Below are positions 34,549-46,046 of a stretch of DNA of 64,000 bases, in pieces (the first letter of the stretch is position 1; every line of letters starts with the position of its first letter). The stretch is from Burkholderiales bacterium (GTDB taxonomy: Bacteria; Pseudomonadota; Gammaproteobacteria; Burkholderiales; Burkholderiaceae_E), in contig QEVL01000019.1 of NCBI GenBank assembly GCA_003577305.1, positions 34,205-98,204 on the forward strand. Reading direction: 5' to 3'. Made by a program: the position numbers and the translations under genes. The notes under the pieces were generated by a model. It did no database searches, was not told where the DNA came from, and was given only the letters and a program-made list of their open reading frames with translations.

Positions 34549-35286
34549 TCAGAGCCTGAAGGGACTGAAATCGGTCTCCCGATCGTACCAGTCCTCCTGC
34601 TCGGCCCTCTTCAGGAAACCGATCACCTTGTAGGTCACCGGCGTGAACACCACTTCGACCAGCGTCTTGGCGATCCACTGCGAGAGCATCAGCTGCGGCA
34701 CGAGTTCGTTCGGAATGATGCCGCTGTTCCAGAAGGCGAGCGGATAGAAGAGCGCCGAGTCGATCCCCTCGCCGACGATCGTCGAGCCGATCGTGCGCGC
34801 CCACAGGTGCCGGCCCTCGGTCATCAGCTTCATTCGCGCCAGGACGAACGAGTTGGCGAACTCGCCGCAGAAATAGGCAACCAGCGAACCCAGCACGATC
34901 CGCCAGGTATTGCCGAACGCCACCTGGTAGGCCTGCTGGTGCGGCCAGTCGGGCGCGGGCGGCAGCTGCAGCACCGCCCAGGCCATCAGCGCGGCGAAGC
35001 TCATCGCACCGAAGCCCGCCCAGATCACGCGGCGCGTCTTCGCGTAGCCGTAAACCTCGGTGAGGATGTCGCCGAAGATGTAGGTGAGCGGAAAGAACAG
35101 CACGGCTGCGCCGAAAGTGACGGTGCCCGCCAGCGGCAACTGCATCTGCACCGCCTTGGCCGGGCCGAGCAGGTTCGAGCAGATGAAGACGGTGACGAAG
35201 CCCGCCATCAGCAGCTCGTAATAGCGGTAGCTGCGCTGCGGCGCAGACCGTGGCGCCGCGCCGCGGGACCGAGGTTTTTTAGTCAT
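34549..35286 (-). CDS. yhhQ: Queuosine precursor transporter YhhQ
   Basis: A 245-residue protein of the YhhQ/DUF165 family with about six membrane helices. Signatures are VFICSNLLGPAKAV, FFPLTYIFGDILTEVYGYAKTRRVIW, YFCGEFANSFVLARMK and GSTIVGEGIDSALFYPLAF. YhhQ imports queuosine precursors such as preQ0/preQ1. The start at 35286 (MTKKPRSR) has a basic N-terminus. No preQ1 riboswitch is seen in the 70-base upstream gap. Confidence 0.93.
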   Translation of the reverse strand: MTKKPRSRGAAPRSAPQRSYRYYELLMAGFVTVFICSNLLGPAKAVQMQLPLAGTVTFGAAVLFFPLTYIFGDILTEVYGYAKTRRVIWAGFGAMSFAALMAWAVLQLPPAPDWPHQQAYQVAFGNTWRIVLGSLVAYFCGEFANSFVLARMKLMTEGRHLWARTIGSTIVGEGIDSALFYPLAFWNSGIIPNELVPQLMLSQWIAKTLVEVVFTPVTYKVIGFLKRAEQEDWYDRETDFSPFRL

Positions 35287-35356
35287 GGTTGAGCCTCGAA
35301 CATGAAGCGCAAAGCATAGCGGATTGCTACCATCGGCCCAGCTCACGGAGAACGAG

Positions 35357-36193
35357 ATGACCGACCGCCACTTCCGCCTCGAAATCGCCGACCGCGTCGC
35401 ACGCCTGACGCTCGACCAGCCCGCACGGATGAACGCGATGAGCCCGTCGTTCTGGCGCGAGCTCGATGCGATCCTCGACACGCTGCAGCGCGAGGCACCG
35501 GCGCGTGCGCTGGTGCTCGACGCCAGCGGCAAGCACTTCTGCGCGGGCATGGCGCTCGAGGCCTTCGGCTCGGCGATCGCGCCCGACGAGTCGAGCGCAG
35601 CCAGCCGCGCCAACATCGCGCCGCTGCTCGCCGGAATGCAGCGCACGTTCGACCGGCTGGCCGAGCTTCGCATGCCGGTGCTGGCCGCGATCCAGGGCGC
35701 GTGCATCGGCGGAGGCCTCGACCTCGTCTGCACCGCCGACATGCGCTACTGCACGCGCGATGCGTTCTTCTGCGTGCAGGAGATCAACATCGGCATGGCG
35801 GCCGACCTCGGCACGCTGCAGCGGCTGCCGAGGCTGATTCCCGAGGGCATGGCCCGCGAGCTCGCCTACACCGGCCGGCGGCTGCCGGCCGAGCGTGCGC
35901 TGTCACTGGGCCTGGTCAACGAGGTGTTCGACGACACCGACGCGATGCTCGCCGGCGTGATGCAGATCGCGCGCGAGATCGGCTCGAAACCGCCGGTGGC
36001 GATCTGGGCGACCAAGCAGGCAATCGACTACGCGCGCGACCACTCGGTCGCCGACGGGCTGCGCCAGATGGGCTGGCTGCAATCGGGCCTGTGGGACACC
36101 GCCGCAGTGGCCGAGGCGATCCGCGCGCGCGCCGAAAAGCGCGAGCCGGTGTTCGCCGACCTCGCGCCGCTGCGCCACTTCACCGACGCCTGA
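35357..36193 (+). CDS. Enoyl-CoA hydratase/isomerase, likely dienoyl-CoA isomerase
   Basis: A 278-residue crotonase-fold enzyme. The oxyanion-hole region reads GKHFCAGMAL and QGACIGGGLDLVCTADMRYC. The active-site segment is QEINIGMAADLGTLQRLPRL: glutamate (E in QEIN) and aspartate (AAD) occupy the positions of the catalytic pair in delta(3,5)-delta(2,4)-dienoyl-CoA isomerase (ECH1), whereas plain hydratases have Glu at two other positions. It is therefore more likely an isomerase for unsaturated acyl-CoA with conjugated double bonds than a hydratase. The start at 35357 follows GGAGAACGAG. Confidence 0.85.
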   Translation: MTDRHFRLEIADRVARLTLDQPARMNAMSPSFWRELDAILDTLQREAPARALVLDASGKHFCAGMALEAFGSAIAPDESSAASRANIAPLLAGMQRTFDRLAELRMPVLAAIQGACIGGGLDLVCTADMRYCTRDAFFCVQEINIGMAADLGTLQRLPRLIPEGMARELAYTGRRLPAERALSLGLVNEVFDDTDAMLAGVMQIAREIGSKPPVAIWATKQAIDYARDHSVADGLRQMGWLQSGLWDTAAVAEAIRARAEKREPVFADLAPLRHFTDA

Positions 36194-36204
36194 GCCGGCG
36201 CGCC

Positions 36205-37185
36205 TCACTCGCGCGGCAGGATCACCACCTTGCCCTTCACGCGCCGCTCCATCACGTCGCGCAAGGCCTGCGCGGCCTGCGCGAGCGGATAAGTTCGCGT
36301 GATCGGCGGGCGCACCTTCTTCGACTGGTACAGCTCGAAAAGTTCCTGCAGATGCTCGCGGGTGCGCTTCGGGTCGCGCTGCACGAACGCGCCCCAGAAG
36401 GCGCCCACCAGCGACGCCGTCTTGAGCAGCGGCAGGTTCAGCGGCAGCTTCGGGATCTCTCCGGCGGCGAAACCGATCACCAGGTGGCGGCCTTCCCAGG
36501 CGATCGAGCGGAACGCCTGCTCGGTGTAGGGCCCGCCCACCGGGTCGTAGATCACGTCCGGGCCCTTGCCGCCGGTGAGCGCCGCGATGCGCTCGCGCAG
36601 GTCTTCGCGGGCGTAATCGATCGTCTCGTCGGCGCCGTGCTCGCGGCACAGCGCGAGCTTCTCCTCGCTCGAGGCCGCCGCGATCACCCGCGCGCCCATC
36701 GCCTTGCCGATTTCCACCGCCGCGATGCCCACGCCGCCCGCGGCACCCAGCACCAGCAGCGTCTCGCCGGGCGCGAGCTTCGCGCGATCCTTCAGCGCGA
36801 ACAGGCTGGTGCCGTACGCCAGCACGTAGGCCGACGCGGTCGGGAAGTCCATCCCGTCGGGAATCGGCATCACCCGCGCCGCATCGGCCACCAGCTCCTG
36901 CGCGTAGCCGCCATACGGCACGTTCGCGATCACGCGATCGCCCGGCTTCCAGGGCTTCACACCCTCGCCCACCGCGCGCACGATGCCGGCGACTTCGGCC
37001 CCCGGCGAGAACGGCAACGGCGGCTGCAACTGGTATTTCTTCTGGATGATCAGCGAGTCGGGGAAGTTGACGCCGGCCGCATGCACCTCGATCAGCACCT
37101 GTCCGGCGCCTGGCACCGGCGTGGGTACCTCCTCGATCACCAGCGACTCGGGCGGCCCCCATGCCTTGCACAACACGGCTTTCAT
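36205..37185 (-). CDS. Zinc-independent quinone oxidoreductase (NADPH:quinone reductase family)
   Basis: A 326-residue MDR-superfamily protein. The N-terminus MKAVLCKAWGPPESLVIEEV is typical, GVNFPDSLIIQKKYQ follows, and the cofactor site is VLGAAGGVGIAAVEIGKAMG at about residues 145-164. Zinc-binding cysteines of alcohol dehydrogenases are absent. It probably reduces quinones or enoyl compounds with NADPH, a role consistent with the adjacent crotonase. The two genes converge with an 11-base gap. Confidence 0.87.
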   Translation of the reverse strand: MKAVLCKAWGPPESLVIEEVPTPVPGAGQVLIEVHAAGVNFPDSLIIQKKYQLQPPLPFSPGAEVAGIVRAVGEGVKPWKPGDRVIANVPYGGYAQELVADAARVMPIPDGMDFPTASAYVLAYGTSLFALKDRAKLAPGETLLVLGAAGGVGIAAVEIGKAMGARVIAAASSEEKLALCREHGADETIDYAREDLRERIAALTGGKGPDVIYDPVGGPYTEQAFRSIAWEGRHLVIGFAAGEIPKLPLNLPLLKTASLVGAFWGAFVQRDPKRTREHLQELFELYQSKKVRPPITRTYPLAQAAQALRDVMERRVKGKVVILPRE

Positions 37186-37509
37186 GCGATCGCTCCCCGC
37201 GAAAACGGCGGAACCGGCGCGATCCCGGCCCCGCATCGAACCAAGGAACCGATCTTACGGCCTGCGCCGGTCCGCAGCGCCCCTGCCAGCTCTGCGACAT
37301 CGTCCGCCGGCAGGGCCGCCCGGGCCCTTCGCCGGGCAGCAACGCGCCGTTGCGATGGCGACATGGGAACCCGGAAGTTAACGTGACTTATTATGAATAC
37401 ATCATATCATGTTGTTTTTATTTCTAGATATCACTTCTTATGCAGCATGATGTCCCAGGTCGATACCGAAAGCAGGTGACCACCGGAGCCGGCTATACTC
37501 GGAACCCTC
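37186..37509. other. Intergenic region upstream of tRNA-Ser
   Basis: A 324-base gap. The first 190 bases are GC-rich with no gene I can support. The stretch 37379-37450 is AT-rich and unlike its surroundings, containing a block ATATCAT (37404-37410) then ATATCAC (37428-37434) with a T-rich centre. A similar block occurs downstream of the tRNA at 37892-37920. No promoter could be singled out for the tRNA. Confidence 0.6.
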
Positions 37510-37599
37510 GGAAGCGTGGCCGAGCGGTTTAAGGCACTGGTCTTGAAAACCAGCGACGGGGCGACCCGTCCGTGAGTTCGAATCTCACCGCTTCCGCCA
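37510..37599 (+). tRNA. tRNA-Ser (UGA)
   Basis: A 90-base tRNA with acceptor stem GGAAGCG/CGCTTCC, a long variable arm (GACGGGGCGACCCGTC) typical of serine tRNAs, anticodon loop CTTGAAA with anticodon UGA, and T-arm GTGAG TTCGAAT CTCAC. CCA is encoded at the 3' end. It decodes UCA/UCG. Confidence 0.97.
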
Positions 37600-37621
37600 G
37601 AAGCGAGCGGTCAAAGCCAGC

Positions 37622-37687
37622 GCAACCAATTGTTGCGTTTTCGTGCGTGAAATGCATTCCACGCGCGGAAACGCAACAATTGGTTGC
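37622..37687. repeat. 66-bp near-perfect palindrome after tRNA-Ser
   Basis: The left arm (37622-37649) and right arm (37660-37687) are reverse complements with two mismatches, and even the 10-base centre is partly symmetrical around ATGCAT. Each arm itself contains GCAACCAATTGTTGC, which is almost self-complementary. It begins 23 bases after the tRNA 3' end. No T-run follows, so it is a poor rho-independent terminator. Confidence 0.85.
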
Positions 37688-37923
37688 GGGCGTGGTGCGG
37701 CCTTGAAGCGCGGCCATCTGAACCTGCGGGGCAGCGGCCGCGGCGTCTGGTACGAAGCGAAATGACAGCGAGGCGGACCAGGCACCAGCGTCGAACCTCG
37801 GCGCCATCGTCATCTTGGGCGCAATCGGGTGGAGAAATCGGCGGTCGATGCCTCTGACGCGGCGATGAGAAACTGATAAGTTACTCGAATAATATCATAT
37901 AAGTTTTTGTTTTATATCACATT
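37688..37923. other. Intergenic region after the palindrome
   Basis: A 236-base gap. The middle can be read as the short end of a protein (…HLNLRGSGRGVWYEAK, stop at 37763) but no start or family is recognisable. The last 50 bases are AT-rich, with ATATCAT (37892-37898) and ATATCAC (37914-37920) around a T-rich centre, echoing 37404-37434. The two blocks lie about 488 bases apart in the same orientation, on either side of the tRNA and palindrome. Confidence 0.5.
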
Positions 37924-38496
37924 TCAGACCTGCGTGAAGGCTGGCCAGGGCCACGCCCCCGAGAACAGCCGCTCCAGCCAGAACACGGCGATCTGCGTTT
38001 TCACGTCGCTGAGCCGCCCGGCCCGCAGTTCGTCCATCAGCCACCCGAGCGTGACGATCTCGATCTCGAGGAACTCGCCGTCGTCGAGCGCCTGCCCGGT
38101 GTGCACCAGGTCGCGGCACAGGAACAGGTCGATCGCCTCGTCGGAGAAGCCGATCGCGGTGTGCAGGCGCGTGAGGAACGCCCATTCGTTCGCCCGGTAG
38201 CCGGTTTCCTCGACCAGCTCGCGCCGCGCGGTCTGCAGCGCACTTTCGCCCGGGTCGAGCTTGCCGGCGGGCACCTCGACGAATACCTCGCCGATCGGAT
38301 ATCGGAACTGCCGCTCGATCAGGATGCGCCCGTCGGGGAAGATCGGCACCATGGCGGCCGCTCCCGGATGCACGACGAACTCGCGGCCGCTCGTCCGCCC
38401 GTCGGGCAGGCGCACGCGGTCGCGGCGCACTTCGAGAAAGCCGCCCTTGAAGACGACCTCGGAGTCGATCCGGGTCTCGCGCAGGTCTTTCGCCAC
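37924..38496 (-). CDS. Nudix hydrolase, ADP-ribose pyrophosphatase type
   Basis: A 190-residue Nudix protein with the full box GKLDPGESALQTARRELVEETGY (given here in two parts: GKLDPGESALQTA, RRELVEETGY) at about residues 86-108, and IERQFRYPIGEVFVEVPAG just before it, typical of ADP-ribose/nucleoside-diphosphate-sugar pyrophosphatases. It starts at a GTG (38494-38496) 14 bases after the nuoN stop. It lies at the 3' end of the nuo operon, as in many betaproteobacteria, and may be co-transcribed with it. Confidence 0.9.
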   Translation of the reverse strand: MAKDLRETRIDSEVVFKGGFLEVRRDRVRLPDGRTSGREFVVHPGAAAMVPIFPDGRILIERQFRYPIGEVFVEVPAGKLDPGESALQTARRELVEETGYRANEWAFLTRLHTAIGFSDEAIDLFLCRDLVHTGQALDDGEFLEIEIVTLGWLMDELRAGRLSDVKTQIAVFWLERLFSGAWPWPAFTQV

Positions 38497-38510
38497 GGCG
38501 GTTCGGCGCC

Positions 38511-39986
38511 TTACGTCGCCAGCGCCAGCCGGACCGCCTCGATACAGGCCGCCATCAGCGGCCCCGGAATGATGCCCAGCCAGAGCACCAGCGCGCCGTT
38601 GACCGCCATCGTCGCGTGCGCGCCGTCGGCGCGCACGATCGGGGCCAGGTCGGCGGGCGGATCGAAGTACATCACCTTGACCACCCGCAGGTAGTAGAAC
38701 GCACCGATCAGCGAGAAGAGCACCGCGACCACCGCCAGCCAGACGTGGCCGACGTCGATCACGGCCTTGAGCACCGCGAGCTTCGCATAGAAGCCCACGA
38801 ACGGCGGAATGCCCGCGAACGAGAACATCATGACCAGCATCGCCAGCGCCATCCACGGGCGGCGCTGGTTCAACCCCTTCAGGTCGGCGATCTCGTCGGC
38901 CTCGAAGCCGCTGCGCGCGAGCAGCAGCACCAGCCCGAAAGCGCCCAGCGTGGTGAGTACATAAGTGATCATGTAGAAGAGCGCCGAGCCGTACGCGTAG
39001 TCGGCGGTGGCCATGTCGCCGTCGACCACGCCGGCGAGCAGCCCGAGCAGCACGAAGCCGATGTGCGACATCGTGGAATAGGCCAGCATGCGCTTGAAGT
39101 TCGTCTGCGCGATCGCGGCGATGTTGCCGATCGCGAGCGAAGCCACCGACAGCACGATCAGCATCTGCTGCCAGTCGGCGGCCACGCCGACGAGCGCCTC
39201 GACCAGCAGCCGGAATGCGATCGCGAACGCGGCGAGCTTGGGTGCCGCCGCCACCAGCAGCGTGGCCGACGTGGGCGAGCCGTGATAGACGTCGGGCAGC
39301 CACATGTGAAACGGCACCGCGCCCAGCTTGAACGCGAGGCCGGCCACCACGAACACCACGCCGAAAGCGAAGACGGTGCGGTTCAGTTGCCCGCCGGTGA
39401 ACGCCTCGGCGATGCGCCCGTGCTCCAGCGTGCCTGCCGCCCCGTAGATCATCGACATCCCGTAGAGCAGGAACCCCGAGGCGAGCGCGCCCAGCACGAA
39501 GTACTTGATCGCCGCCTCGCCGGGCAGCACGCTGTCGCGGCGCATGGCCACCAGCGCATAGAGCGACAGCGACAGCAGTTCGAGCCCGAGGTAGACGATC
39601 AGCAGGTTGTTGGCCGAGATCATCACCATCTGACCGAGCAGCGAGAACAGCGCCAGCACGTGGAACTCGCCGCGATCGAGCCCGCGCTCGCGCACGTACT
39701 GTCCGCCGTAGACGAGCGTGGCACCCACCGCCACGCAGGCGCACAGCTTGAGCAGGTGCGACAGCCCGTCGGCCACGTACATGTTCGAGAACGCGTACCG
39801 GGTGGGCGTGCCCACCTGCCACAGCGTGATGACGAACGGCGCCACGATCGCCAGCAACGCCAGCACCGAGGACGGCATGCGCCGGTGCGCCGGCACCAGC
39901 GCGTCGACGAGCAGCACCACGCACACGCCGAGCAGCAGCGCGATCTCGGGCAGCGCGGCGAGCAGGTTCAGGGATTCGAATTTCAT
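38511..39986 (-). CDS. nuoN: NADH-quinone oxidoreductase subunit N
   Basis: A 491-residue antiporter-like membrane subunit with about 14 helices, one of the three proton-pumping subunits of complex I. The helix 5-8 region reads [18 protein letters not shown], with the key glutamate in GLELLSL, and [19 protein letters not shown] follows with its lysine. Length fits NuoN (480-490). It begins 6 bases after the nuoM stop and is the last nuo gene. Confidence 0.96.
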   Translation of the reverse strand: MKFESLNLLAALPEIALLLGVCVVLLVDALVPAHRRMPSSVLALLAIVAPFVITLWQVGTPTRYAFSNMYVADGLSHLLKLCACVAVGATLVYGGQYVRERGLDRGEFHVLALFSLLGQMVMISANNLLIVYLGLELLSLSLYALVAMRRDSVLPGEAAIKYFVLGALASGFLLYGMSMIYGAAGTLEHGRIAEAFTGGQLNRTVFAFGVVFVVAGLAFKLGAVPFHMWLPDVYHGSPTSATLLVAAAPKLAAFAIAFRLLVEALVGVAADWQQMLIVLSVASLAIGNIAAIAQTNFKRMLAYSTMSHIGFVLLGLLAGVVDGDMATADYAYGSALFYMITYVLTTLGAFGLVLLLARSGFEADEIADLKGLNQRRPWMALAMLVMMFSFAGIPPFVGFYAKLAVLKAVIDVGHVWLAVVAVLFSLIGAFYYLRVVKVMYFDPPADLAPIVRADGAHATMAVNGALVLWLGIIPGPLMAACIEAVRLALAT

Positions 39987-39992
39987 CGTTCT

Positions 39993-41474
39993 TTACTCGA
40001 GCTTCGAGGCCGCGACGTGCTCGAGCAGCGCCTTCGCCGACGCCTCGGTCATGTCGGTGATCGGCTTCGGATAGATGCCCATGCCGAGCACCAGCAGCGC
40101 CATCGCGACCAGCATCCAGAACTCGCGCCGACCGACGTCGCGCATCCCGGCGACGCGCTCGTTGGCCACCGCGCCGAAGATCACCCGCTTGTACATCCAC
40201 AATGAGTAGGCCGCGCCCCAGATCAGCGTGCTCGCTGCCGCCAGCGCCACCCAGAAGTTGAACTGCACCGCGCCCAGGATGACGAAGAACTCGCCGACGA
40301 AGCCCGAGGTGCCCGGCAACCCCGAGTTGGCCATCGCGAACAGCATGAACAGCGCCGCGAACTTCGGCATCGTGTTCACCACGCCGCCGTAGTCGGCGAT
40401 TCTCCGCGAGTGCAGCCGGTCGTAGAGCACGCCGATGCACAGGAACATCGCGCCCGAGACGAAGCCGTGCGAGAGCATCTGCACGATCGCGCCCTGCATC
40501 CCCATCTGGTTGAACATGAAGAAGCCGAGCGTGACGAAGCCCATGTGCGCCACCGACGAATAGGCCACCAGCTTCTTCATGTCAGCCTGCACCAGCGCGA
40601 CCAGCCCCACGTAGACCACCGCGACGAGCGACAGCGCGATCACCAGTCCCGCCAGTTCGTGGCTGGCGTCGGGGGCGATCGGCAGCGAGAAACGCACGAA
40701 ACCGTAGGCGCCCAGTTTCAGCATCACCGCGGCCAGCACCACCGAGCCGCCGGTGGGTGCCTCGACGTGCGCGTCGGGCAGCCAGGTGTGCACCGGCCAC
40801 ATCGGCACCTTGACCGCGAACGCGGCCATGAACGCCAGGAAGATCAGCACCTGCTCGGACAGCGACAGCGGCAGCGCGTGCCAGTCGAGGATCGCGAACG
40901 AGCCAGACTTCATGTACAGGTAGATGATCGCCACCAGCGTGAGCAGCGAGCCGAGCAGCGTGTACAGGAAGAACTTGAAGGCCGCGTAGACGCGGTTCGG
41001 GCCGCCCCAGACGCCGATGATGATGTACATCGGAATCAGCGTGGCCTCGAAGAACACGTAGAAGAGCAGCCCGTCGAGCGCCGAAAACACGCCCACCATC
41101 AGCCCCGAGAGGATCAGGAAGGCGGCCATGTACTGCGCGACCTTGTCCTCGATCACTTCCCAGCCCGCGACCACGACGAACACGGTGATGATCGCGGTGA
41201 GCAGCACGAACCACACCGACAGTCCGTCGACACCCAGGTGGTAGTGCGCCGACAGCGCGTCGATCCAGTTCGTGCGCTCGACGAACTGCATCGCCGCCGA
41301 CGCGCGCTCGAACTCGGTGAACAGCGGCACCGTGACCAGCAGGCCGGCGATCGCGCCCGCCAGCGCCATGCCGCGCACCAGCCCGGGGTTGCGGTCGTTG
41401 CCCAGCATCAGCAGCGCCACGCCGAACACGATCGGAACCCAGATGGCCGCGCTGAGGATCGGAAGGGAACTCAT
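39993..41474 (-). CDS. nuoM: NADH-quinone oxidoreductase subunit M
   Basis: A 493-residue antiporter-like membrane subunit. It shows FFEATLIPMYIIIGVWGGPNRVYAAFKFFLYT, with the conserved glutamate in FEATLIPM, and FAVKVPMWPVHTWLPDAHVEAPTGGSVVLA (pieces of the conserved helix 7-8 segment). It pumps protons with NuoL and NuoN. It starts 24 bases after nuoL. Confidence 0.96.
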   Translation of the reverse strand: MSSLPILSAAIWVPIVFGVALLMLGNDRNPGLVRGMALAGAIAGLLVTVPLFTEFERASAAMQFVERTNWIDALSAHYHLGVDGLSVWFVLLTAIITVFVVVAGWEVIEDKVAQYMAAFLILSGLMVGVFSALDGLLFYVFFEATLIPMYIIIGVWGGPNRVYAAFKFFLYTLLGSLLTLVAIIYLYMKSGSFAILDWHALPLSLSEQVLIFLAFMAAFAVKVPMWPVHTWLPDAHVEAPTGGSVVLAAVMLKLGAYGFVRFSLPIAPDASHELAGLVIALSLVAVVYVGLVALVQADMKKLVAYSSVAHMGFVTLGFFMFNQMGMQGAIVQMLSHGFVSGAMFLCIGVLYDRLHSRRIADYGGVVNTMPKFAALFMLFAMANSGLPGTSGFVGEFFVILGAVQFNFWVALAAASTLIWGAAYSLWMYKRVIFGAVANERVAGMRDVGRREFWMLVAMALLVLGMGIYPKPITDMTEASAKALLEHVAASKLE

Positions 41475-41498
41475 GTTCTCGGTCGTCTATTTCGCGTT

Positions 41499-43505
<2,007 letters not shown>

Positions 43506-43513
43506 GTCGTCGC

Positions 43514-43822
43514 TCAGCCCTTCAGGCGGTCGAGGTCCTCGACGTCGATCGACTCCACCGTGCGGAACAGCACGACCAGGATCGCCAGGCCGATCGCCGC
43601 CTCTGCTGCCGCCACCGTGAGGATGAAGAACACGAACACCTGCCCGGCCGCATCGCCGAGGAAATGCGAGAAGGCGATGAAATTCATGTTCACCGCCAGC
43701 AGCATCAGCTCGATCGCCATCAGCACGATGATCACGTTGCGCCGGTTCAGGAAGATGCCGATGACGCTGATCGCGAACAGGATCGCGCCGAGCACCAGGT
43801 AGTGGGCGAGCGTGAGGCTCAT
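43514..43822 (-). CDS. nuoK: NADH-quinone oxidoreductase subunit K
   Basis: A 102-residue protein with three membrane helices, the usual NuoK size. The second helix carries the conserved glutamate in [14 protein letters not shown] and the third carries [15 protein letters not shown]. It belongs to the proton channel near the quinone site. It overlaps nuoJ by four bases. Confidence 0.96.
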   Translation of the reverse strand: MSLTLAHYLVLGAILFAISVIGIFLNRRNVIIVLMAIELMLLAVNMNFIAFSHFLGDAAGQVFVFFILTVAAAEAAIGLAILVVLFRTVESIDVEDLDRLKG

Positions 43823-44430
43823 GACTGGCTCCGGTCGCGCGGCTGCGCGCGCATGCGCACCAGCCGGATGCGGTCTTCGCGCCGCGTGCGCACTGCCTGC
43901 ACCGGGTCGGTGTAGCGGGCGTCCTTGCGCCGGCGCAGCGTGAGCGCGATCGCCGCGACCATCGCCACCAGCAGCAGCACCGCGGCGATCTCGAACGCGT
44001 AGACGTACTCGGTGTAGATCAGCTTGCCCAGCGCCTTGGTGTTGCTGTAGTCGGCCGGCAGCGCCGGCACGTCTGACTGGCGCACCCGAAAGCTGGTCAT
44101 CAGCACGATCGCCAGCTCGATCACCACGATCACGCCGACGACGAGCGCCACCGGAAGGTTGCGCCAGAAGCCCCGGCGCACCTGGTCGAGGTTGATGTCG
44201 AGCATCATCACCACGAACAGGAACAGCACCATCACCGCGCCCACGTAGACGAGCACCAGCGTGATGGCCAGGAACTCGGCCTTCAGCAGCATCCAGATAC
44301 AGGCCGCGCTGCAGAAAGTGAGCACCAGGAACAGCGCCGAGTGCACCGGATTGCGCGCGGTGATCACACGCAGCGCCGCGAACACGGTCACCGCCGAGAA
44401 CAGGTAGAAGAGAACGGTCACGGAATCCAT
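43819..44430 (-). CDS. nuoJ: NADH-quinone oxidoreductase subunit J
   Basis: A 203-residue membrane subunit with five helices, including [23 protein letters not shown] and [19 protein letters not shown], the conserved J-subunit core. The C-terminus is a long basic extension ([23 protein letters not shown] region). It lies 16 bases after nuoI. Confidence 0.95.
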   Translation of the reverse strand: MDSVTVLFYLFSAVTVFAALRVITARNPVHSALFLVLTFCSAACIWMLLKAEFLAITLVLVYVGAVMVLFLFVVMMLDINLDQVRRGFWRNLPVALVVGVIVVIELAIVLMTSFRVRQSDVPALPADYSNTKALGKLIYTEYVYAFEIAAVLLLVAMVAAIALTLRRRKDARYTDPVQAVRTRREDRIRLVRMRAQPRDRSQS

Positions 44431-44446
44431 GCGGGGCGTCTCTGGA

Positions 44447-44935
44447 TCAGCGATAGCGGGCGTCGGCCTCGCGGTTGGCCGCGATCTCGGCCTCGTAGCG
44501 GTCGCCGATCGCGAGCAGCATCTCCTTGGTGAAGTAGAGGTCGCCGCGCTTCTCGCCGTGATATTCGTGGATGTGCGTCTCGACGATCGAGTCGACCGGG
44601 CAGCTCTCCTCGCAGAAGCCGCAGAAGATGCACTTGGTGAGGTCGATGTCGTAGCGGGTGGTGCGTCGCGTGTTGTCTTCGCGGCACCCGGATTCGATCG
44701 TGATCGCCATCGCCGGGCACACCGCCTCGCACAGCTTGCAGGCGATGCAGCGCTCCTCGCCGTTGGGATAGCGCCTGAGCGCGTGCAGGCCGCGAAAGCG
44801 CGGCGACATCGGGGTCTTCTCTTCCGGGTACTGGATGGTGATCTTGCGCGCGAAGAAATACCTGCCGGTGAGCTTGAGGCCCTTCAGCATCTCGCCCAGC
44901 ATGAAGCTGGAGAAGAATTCCCTGACCGCTTCCAT
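44447..44935 (-). CDS. nuoI: NADH-quinone oxidoreductase subunit I
   Basis: A 162-residue iron-sulfur subunit with two ferredoxin motifs, [12 protein letters not shown] and [12 protein letters not shown], binding clusters N6a and N6b that pass electrons to Nuo[19 protein letters not shown] precedes the first motif. The ATG at 44935 ([11 protein letters not shown]) is chosen over a much longer open frame that overlaps nuoH. Confidence 0.97.
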   Translation of the reverse strand: MEAVREFFSSFMLGEMLKGLKLTGRYFFARKITIQYPEEKTPMSPRFRGLHALRRYPNGEERCIACKLCEAVCPAMAITIESGCREDNTRRTTRYDIDLTKCIFCGFCEESCPVDSIVETHIHEYHGEKRGDLYFTKEMLLAIGDRYEAEIAANREADARYR

Positions 44936-44967
44936 GTTCGCCACCTCCCGACGCGCACCTGCGCGCG

Positions 44968-46041
44968 TCACTTCCAGATGTTCCACGGCGTCTGCATCCA
45001 CACCGCCACCAGCACCAGCCAGAACAGCGTGAGCGGAATGAACACTTTCCAGCCCAGCCTCATGATCTGGTCGTAGCGGTAGCGCGGGAAGGTCGCCCGG
45101 AACCAGATGAACAGCGACACCACGAAGAAGGTCTTGATGCCGAGCCAGATCCAGCCCGGAATCCAGGTGAGCGGCGCCACGTCGAGCGGCGGATACCAGC
45201 CGCCCAGGAACATGATCGAGGCCACTGCCGAGAGCAGGATCATGTTCGCGTATTCGGCGAGGAAGAACACCGCGAAGCCCATGCCCGAGTACTCGACCAT
45301 GTGGCCCGCGACGATCTCCGACTCGCCTTCGACCACGTCGAACGGATGCCGGTTCGTCTCGGCCACCGACGAGACTACGTAGACCACGAAGACCGGCAGC
45401 AGCGGCAGCCAGTTCCAGGAGAGGAAGTTCACCCCGCGCGAGGCGAACCAGCCCTGCCCCTGGCCGAGCACGATGTCGCTCATGTTCAGGCTGCCCGAGA
45501 CCATCAGCACGACGACCATCGCGAAGCCGATCGCCAGTTCGTAGGAAACCATCTGCGCCGAGGCGCGCATCGCGCCGAGAAACGCATACTTCGAGTTCGA
45601 CGCCCAGCCGGCGATGATCACGCCGTAGATCTCGAGCGAGGTGATCGCCAGCAGCAGCAGCAGCCCGGCGTTGACGTTGGCCAGCACGAGTTCGGGTCCG
45701 AAGGGGATCACCGCCCAGGCGGCCATCGCCGGCATGATCGTCATCACCGGCCCGAGCAGGTAGAGCCCCTTGCTCGCCTGCGAGGGCACGATGATCTCCT
45801 TGAACATCAGCTTGAGCGCGTCGGCGATCGGCTGCAGCCACCCCTTCGGACCGACGCGGTTCGGCCCGATGCGCAGGTGCATGTAGCCGAGCATCTTGCG
45901 TTCCCAGAACGTGAGGTAGGCCACGCAGGCGAGCAGCGGCACCAGCACCACGACGATCTTGGCCAGGCTCCAGACCACCGGCCAGGCCACGCCCAGCGTG
46001 CCCTCGCCCCAGGCGGTCACTCCGTTCAGAAGATTGCCCAT
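44968..46041 (-). CDS. nuoH: NADH-quinone oxidoreductase subunit H
   Basis: A 357-residue membrane subunit with about nine helices. It contains [23 protein letters not shown] and [14 protein letters not shown], the conserved quinone-cavity region, and [19 protein letters not shown]. It joins the membrane arm to the hydrophilic arm. The start at 46041 lies 5 bases after the nuoG stop. Confidence 0.97.
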   Translation of the reverse strand: MGNLLNGVTAWGEGTLGVAWPVVWSLAKIVVVLVPLLACVAYLTFWERKMLGYMHLRIGPNRVGPKGWLQPIADALKLMFKEIIVPSQASKGLYLLGPVMTIMPAMAAWAVIPFGPELVLANVNAGLLLLLAITSLEIYGVIIAGWASNSKYAFLGAMRASAQMVSYELAIGFAMVVVLMVSGSLNMSDIVLGQGQGWFASRGVNFLSWNWLPLLPVFVVYVVSSVAETNRHPFDVVEGESEIVAGHMVEYSGMGFAVFFLAEYANMILLSAVASIMFLGGWYPPLDVAPLTWIPGWIWLGIKTFFVVSLFIWFRATFPRYRYDQIMRLGWKVFIPLTLFWLVLVAVWMQTPWNIWK

Positions 46042-46046
46042 CACGC

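Noticed and set aside
35287..35356. A preQ1 riboswitch upstream of yhhQ.
   Set aside because: The 70-base gap lacks the conserved loop and A-rich tail of the preQ1 aptamer.
37529..37813. A 94-residue minus-strand open frame across tRNA-Ser.
   Set aside because: Its C-terminal half is antisense to the tRNA itself; this frame occurs over tRNA-Ser genes in many genomes by chance.
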